Below, in pieces: positions 6,860-8,106 of a DNA stretch of 8,106 bases. How positions within the stretch are numbered: position 1 is the stretch's first letter; each line of letters opens with the position of its first letter. The notes beneath the pieces were generated by a model. It saw only the letters and a list, made by a program, of their open reading frames with translations. It did no database searches and was not told the origin of the DNA. This DNA is from Labilithrix luteola (GTDB lineage: Bacteria; Myxococcota_A; Polyangia; Polyangiales; Polyangiaceae), in contig JAMFST010000708.1 of assembly GCA_026225435.1 (NCBI GenBank), forward strand, positions 1 to 8,106, written 5' to 3'. Both the position numbers and the translations under genes were made by a program.

Positions 6860-6906
6860 GTAGTTGCGGGGGGGAACTGACCCCTGGCCCTCCGAAAGAA
6901 CGAACC

Positions 6907-7521
6907 GTGTCCGACCCCAGCATTGTCGTCTCGCATGTCTCTCGGAGCGCGGCGGCCACCCATGTCCGGAGCACGCTGCTCCAGTCGTCGATCAAGCTGA
7001 TGCGTGCGACGGGGCACTTCGATCGCTACCTGACCCTCCTTCCGCCGGAGGTGCGTGACGACATCGTGATGACGCTCGCGCCGACCTGGCTCCCCATCGA
7101 CCTGGCGATCGCGCATTACCGCGCTTGCGATGCCCTCGGTCTCGACGAGGAGGAGCGCGCCCGGATCGCGGAGGCGGTCGGCGACTGGATCCAGGGCACC
7201 TTCCTGTCGACGCTCGTTCGCGGCGCGCAGGCGGTCGGGATCACACCGTGGACGTTGCTGTCGCACTTCGATCGACTGTGGAGTCGCCTGTTCTGCGGAG
7301 GCAGCGTGCAGGTGACGCGGGTCGGGCCGAAGGACGCGCGGATCGAGCTCGGTGGCATCCCCGAGCTCGCACAGCTCGGTTACTTCCGCACCGGCATCAG
7401 CGGCGTGGTCCGCGCGGGATGCAAGATGGGTGGCACGAAGACGATCTACGTGAAGGTCGCTCCGACGAGCGCGCGCGACGCGCGGGAGGGGGCTCTGGTG
7501 CTACTCACGGCGTGGGTCTGA
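6907..7521 (+). CDS. Small protein of unknown function, myxobacterial paralogous-family-like (TIGR02265/DUF2378-like)
   Basis: A 204-residue soluble protein without signal peptide or membrane segment. The body runs THVRSTLLQSSIKLMR (18-33), FDRYLTLLPPEVRDDI, TWLPIDLAIAHYRACDALGL (60-79), GDWIQGTFLSTLVRGAQ (92-108), TPWTLLSHFDRLWSRLF, and a C-terminal beta-rich part (GGSVQVTRVGPKDARIELGG, then YFRTGISGVVRAGCKMGG). The pattern of a helical half, a central W..RLF segment and a final beta region resembles the roughly 200-residue families that are expanded in myxobacteria and have no known function; the family name is from memory and tentative. The GTG at 6907 is preferred because the upstream in-frame stretch to 6787 is arginine/proline-rich and unlike the rest, although only a weak purine-rich GAAAGAA precedes the GTG. 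It converges with the minus-strand lipoprotein fragment 24 nt away; that gap shows no terminator. Confidence 0.75.
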   Translation: MSDPSIVVSHVSRSAAATHVRSTLLQSSIKLMRATGHFDRYLTLLPPEVRDDIVMTLAPTWLPIDLAIAHYRACDALGLDEEERARIAEAVGDWIQGTFLSTLVRGAQAVGITPWTLLSHFDRLWSRLFCGGSVQVTRVGPKDARIELGGIPELAQLGYFRTGISGVVRAGCKMGGTKTIYVKVAPTSARDAREGALVLLTAWV

Positions 7522-7545
7522 GACGCCGGTCCGCGGCCGAGGGCG

Positions 7546-8007
7546 CTACGGTGCAGCCGTGCGGCTGGCCACCCGACGACCGGCGACTTCCGTTCCGACG
7601 CGCGTCGCAATCTGCTCGGTGGCGATTTCGAGCGCGCTGGCCATCGCTCCCACCACGTCCTCGATATTTGGCTTGTCGGTGGTGATCGGCTGGTCGACGG
7701 TGACGGTGTCTTCGTAGAGAACGGCACGGCCCTCGAGCAAGATCACGTTCAGCTGCACACGTGCCGCGCGACCGGTCCGCGAGCGAAGCTCGTCGAACGC
7801 GACGACCTCGACCTCGACCGTGGGGCCACTACCGCCGACGACCCTCTTGAAACCGTGAGACTCGTAGAGAGCGTGGCCAAGCTGGCGACGAACGAACGCC
7901 TCGGGCCGCTCCGTCCAGCGTTTGTCCTCGTAGTACCCAATTTCGTGAGCGTCATCGCGGTAGGCGATCCGCTCGCTCCGCGAGGCGCTCGAGCGGGATC
8001 CCGACAT
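7546..8007 (-). CDS. ABC-type transport auxiliary lipoprotein (PqiC-like), N-terminally truncated
   Basis: The ABC_trans_aux family comprises outer-membrane lipoproteins that partner MCE/MlaD-type lipid transport ABC systems (PqiC is one). The match is clear from RIAYRDDAHEIGYYEDKRWTE through VRRQLGHALYESHGFKRVV, VEVEVVAFDEL, VQLNVILLEGRAVLYEDTV to VVGAMASALEIATEQIATRV. In intact members the R-I-x-Y-R strand is preceded by a lipoprotein signal peptide and roughly 50-70 residues; here only a serine/arginine-rich stretch (MSGSRSSASRS) comes before it. The ATG at 8007 has GAGGAG only one base away, too close for a good ribosome binding site; the frame is open further upstream to the window edge but encodes no signal peptide in frame. 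Family homology therefore ends near 7975. I read this as the 3' part of a lipoprotein gene cut by a rearrangement. It may not be translated in this orientation. Confidence 0.75.
   Translation of the reverse strand: MSGSRSSASRSERIAYRDDAHEIGYYEDKRWTERPEAFVRRQLGHALYESHGFKRVVGGSGPTVEVEVVAFDELRSRTGRAARVQLNVILLEGRAVLYEDTVTVDQPITTDKPNIEDVVGAMASALEIATEQIATRVGTEVAGRRVASRTAAP
7966..8000. repeat. Nested palindromes at the strand-switch junction
   Basis: Within 35 bp there are three dyads: GATCCGCTCG (7966-7975) with CGAGCGGGATC (7990-8000), differing by one extra base; CTCGC TCC GCGAG (7972-7984), a perfect 5-bp stem with a 3-base loop; and the perfect palindrome CGCTCGAGCG (7986-7995). The minus-strand lipoprotein homology and the plus-strand MCE-like homology meet inside this stretch. 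Confidence 0.5.
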
Positions 8008-8047
8008 GCTCCTCAAGGGAAAGAGCAAAGGCAAGGCATCCAAGTGA
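7973..8047 (+). pseudogene. 3' end of an MCE/MlaD-type protein gene (detached C-terminal fragment)
   Basis: The plus strand reads SLREALERDPDMLLKG followed by a lysine-rich tail SKGKASK and TGA. A helix ending in ERxP/DPxxLLxGK and a basic tail is how many proteobacterial MCE (MlaD/PqiB-like) substrate-binding proteins end. The frame is closed by TAG at 7961, and everything left of about 7970 is occupied by the lipoprotein on the other strand, so the MCE body is not upstream. The TGA overlaps the GTG of the next frame (GTGA), as expected for mce followed by its partner lipoprotein gene. The identification rests on about 16 informative residues plus this context. Confidence 0.45.
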
Positions 8048-8106
8048 AGCAGCAAGTTTTGCTCGCAGGGTTCGTGGCGTACACGGTTTGCGGCGCGGCC
8101 GGGTGC
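8044..8106 (+). CDS. Lipoprotein gene start (signal peptide and lipobox only; partial), probably the auxiliary lipoprotein N-terminus
   Basis: A GTG at 8044 opens a 21-codon frame to the right edge: a short basic start (MKQQ), a hydrophobic stretch (VLLAGFVAYTV), and CGAAGC, where AAGC is an acceptable lipobox and the last cysteine (8104-8106) is the acylation site. AAGG lies seven bases before the GTG, and the GTG overlaps the preceding TGA as GTGA, so translational coupling is likely. I infer that this is the 5' part of the same lipoprotein gene whose C-terminal domain lies inverted at 7546-7975. It could also be an unrelated lipoprotein; the rest is outside the window. Confidence 0.5.
   Translation, partial: MKQQVLLAGFVAYTVCGAAGC

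Larger units (their letters stand above)
6700..6906. promoter_or_regulatory. Divergent intergenic region between the reductase and the 6907 gene
   Basis: About 207 nt lie between two divergently read genes. The region holds a perfect 12-bp palindrome (6753-6764), a 10-bp inverted repeat (6808-6817 with 6850-6859) and an 8-bp palindrome GAGCGCTC (6828-6835) inside its loop. For the reductase a -10-like TATCGC or CATATC around 6736-6731 on the minus strand is possible but matches poorly and has no good -35. I find no convincing sigma70 promoter for the plus-strand gene and no RNA gene. Confidence 0.4.

Noticed and set aside
6787..6906. Upstream GTG start adding 40 residues to the 6907 gene
   Set aside because: The added peptide is R/P/G-rich and unlike the rest, and it covers the inverted repeat; it looks non-coding.
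7522..7545. Terminator between the convergent genes
   Set aside because: Only 24 nt, GC-rich with three-base stems at most and no T-run on either strand.
8008..8106. Alternative minus-strand N-terminus for the lipoprotein in a shifted frame (RAKLAASLGCLAFALSL)
   Set aside because: It has a lysine, a cysteine and hydrophobic residues, but the stretch before the cysteine is too short for a signal peptide, it needs a frameshift, and it does not supply the missing 50-70 residues. The plus-strand reading explains more (MCE-like tail, GTGA overlap, Shine-Dalgarno and lipobox).
1..8106. tRNA, rRNA, CRISPR array, transposase or IS ends, riboswitch
   Set aside because: No cloverleaf, spaced repeats, transposase motifs or paired terminal repeats were found by eye on either strand.

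Overview
The window looks like high-GC chromosomal DNA from a deltaproteobacterium of the myxobacterial type (Myxococcota, Polyangia-like). This rests on the strong G/C third-position bias, a very large regulator combining an OmpR-type winged helix with a STAND-like ATPase, and a small protein resembling a myxobacterial paralogous family. The assignment is inferred from gene content; there is no rRNA or other marker here.

Positions 1-6699 are all on the minus strand and are read from right to left: an MDR-superfamily NADPH:quinone/enone reductase (5677-6699), a 974-residue regulator (2674-5598), an aldehyde dehydrogenase (1075-2535), an amidohydrolase-2 decarboxylase/hydrolase (102-1064), and the first 11 codons of what is probably an FAD-dependent monooxygenase (1-35). 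The last three form a tight catabolic operon with gaps of 10 and 66 nt and good ribosome binding sites. They would suit hydroxylation, non-oxidative decarboxylation and aldehyde oxidation of an aromatic or semialdehyde intermediate; the substrate cannot be read from the sequence. The 138-nt gap between the regulator and the aldehyde dehydrogenase holds a perfect 9-bp direct repeat with an 11-bp period. That is the spacing used by OmpR/PhoB-type winged helices, so the regulator may well control the operon next to it. The regulator has a candidate promoter of its own, placed so that its mRNA would start at the ATG (leaderless).

Positions 6700-6906 are a divergent intergenic region with a perfect 12-bp palindrome and a 10-bp inverted repeat. 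A plus-strand gene follows at 6907-7521, for a small protein of uncharacterised function that resembles a myxobacterial paralogous family.

The right end (7546-8106) is the most unusual part. The minus strand carries the C-terminal part of an ABC-type transport auxiliary lipoprotein (PqiC-like) whose N-terminal portion and signal peptide are missing. Where that homology stops, near 7970, the plus strand takes over with what looks like the last ~25 codons of an MCE/MlaD-type protein. A GTGA stop/start overlap then leads into a lipoprotein signal peptide whose lipobox cysteine is the last codon in the window. This is the layout expected if a segment holding the mce 3' end and the lipoprotein 5' end has been inverted, with one breakpoint in a palindrome-rich stretch at 7966-8000. 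It could be an invertible switch, a fixed rearrangement or an assembly/amplification chimera.
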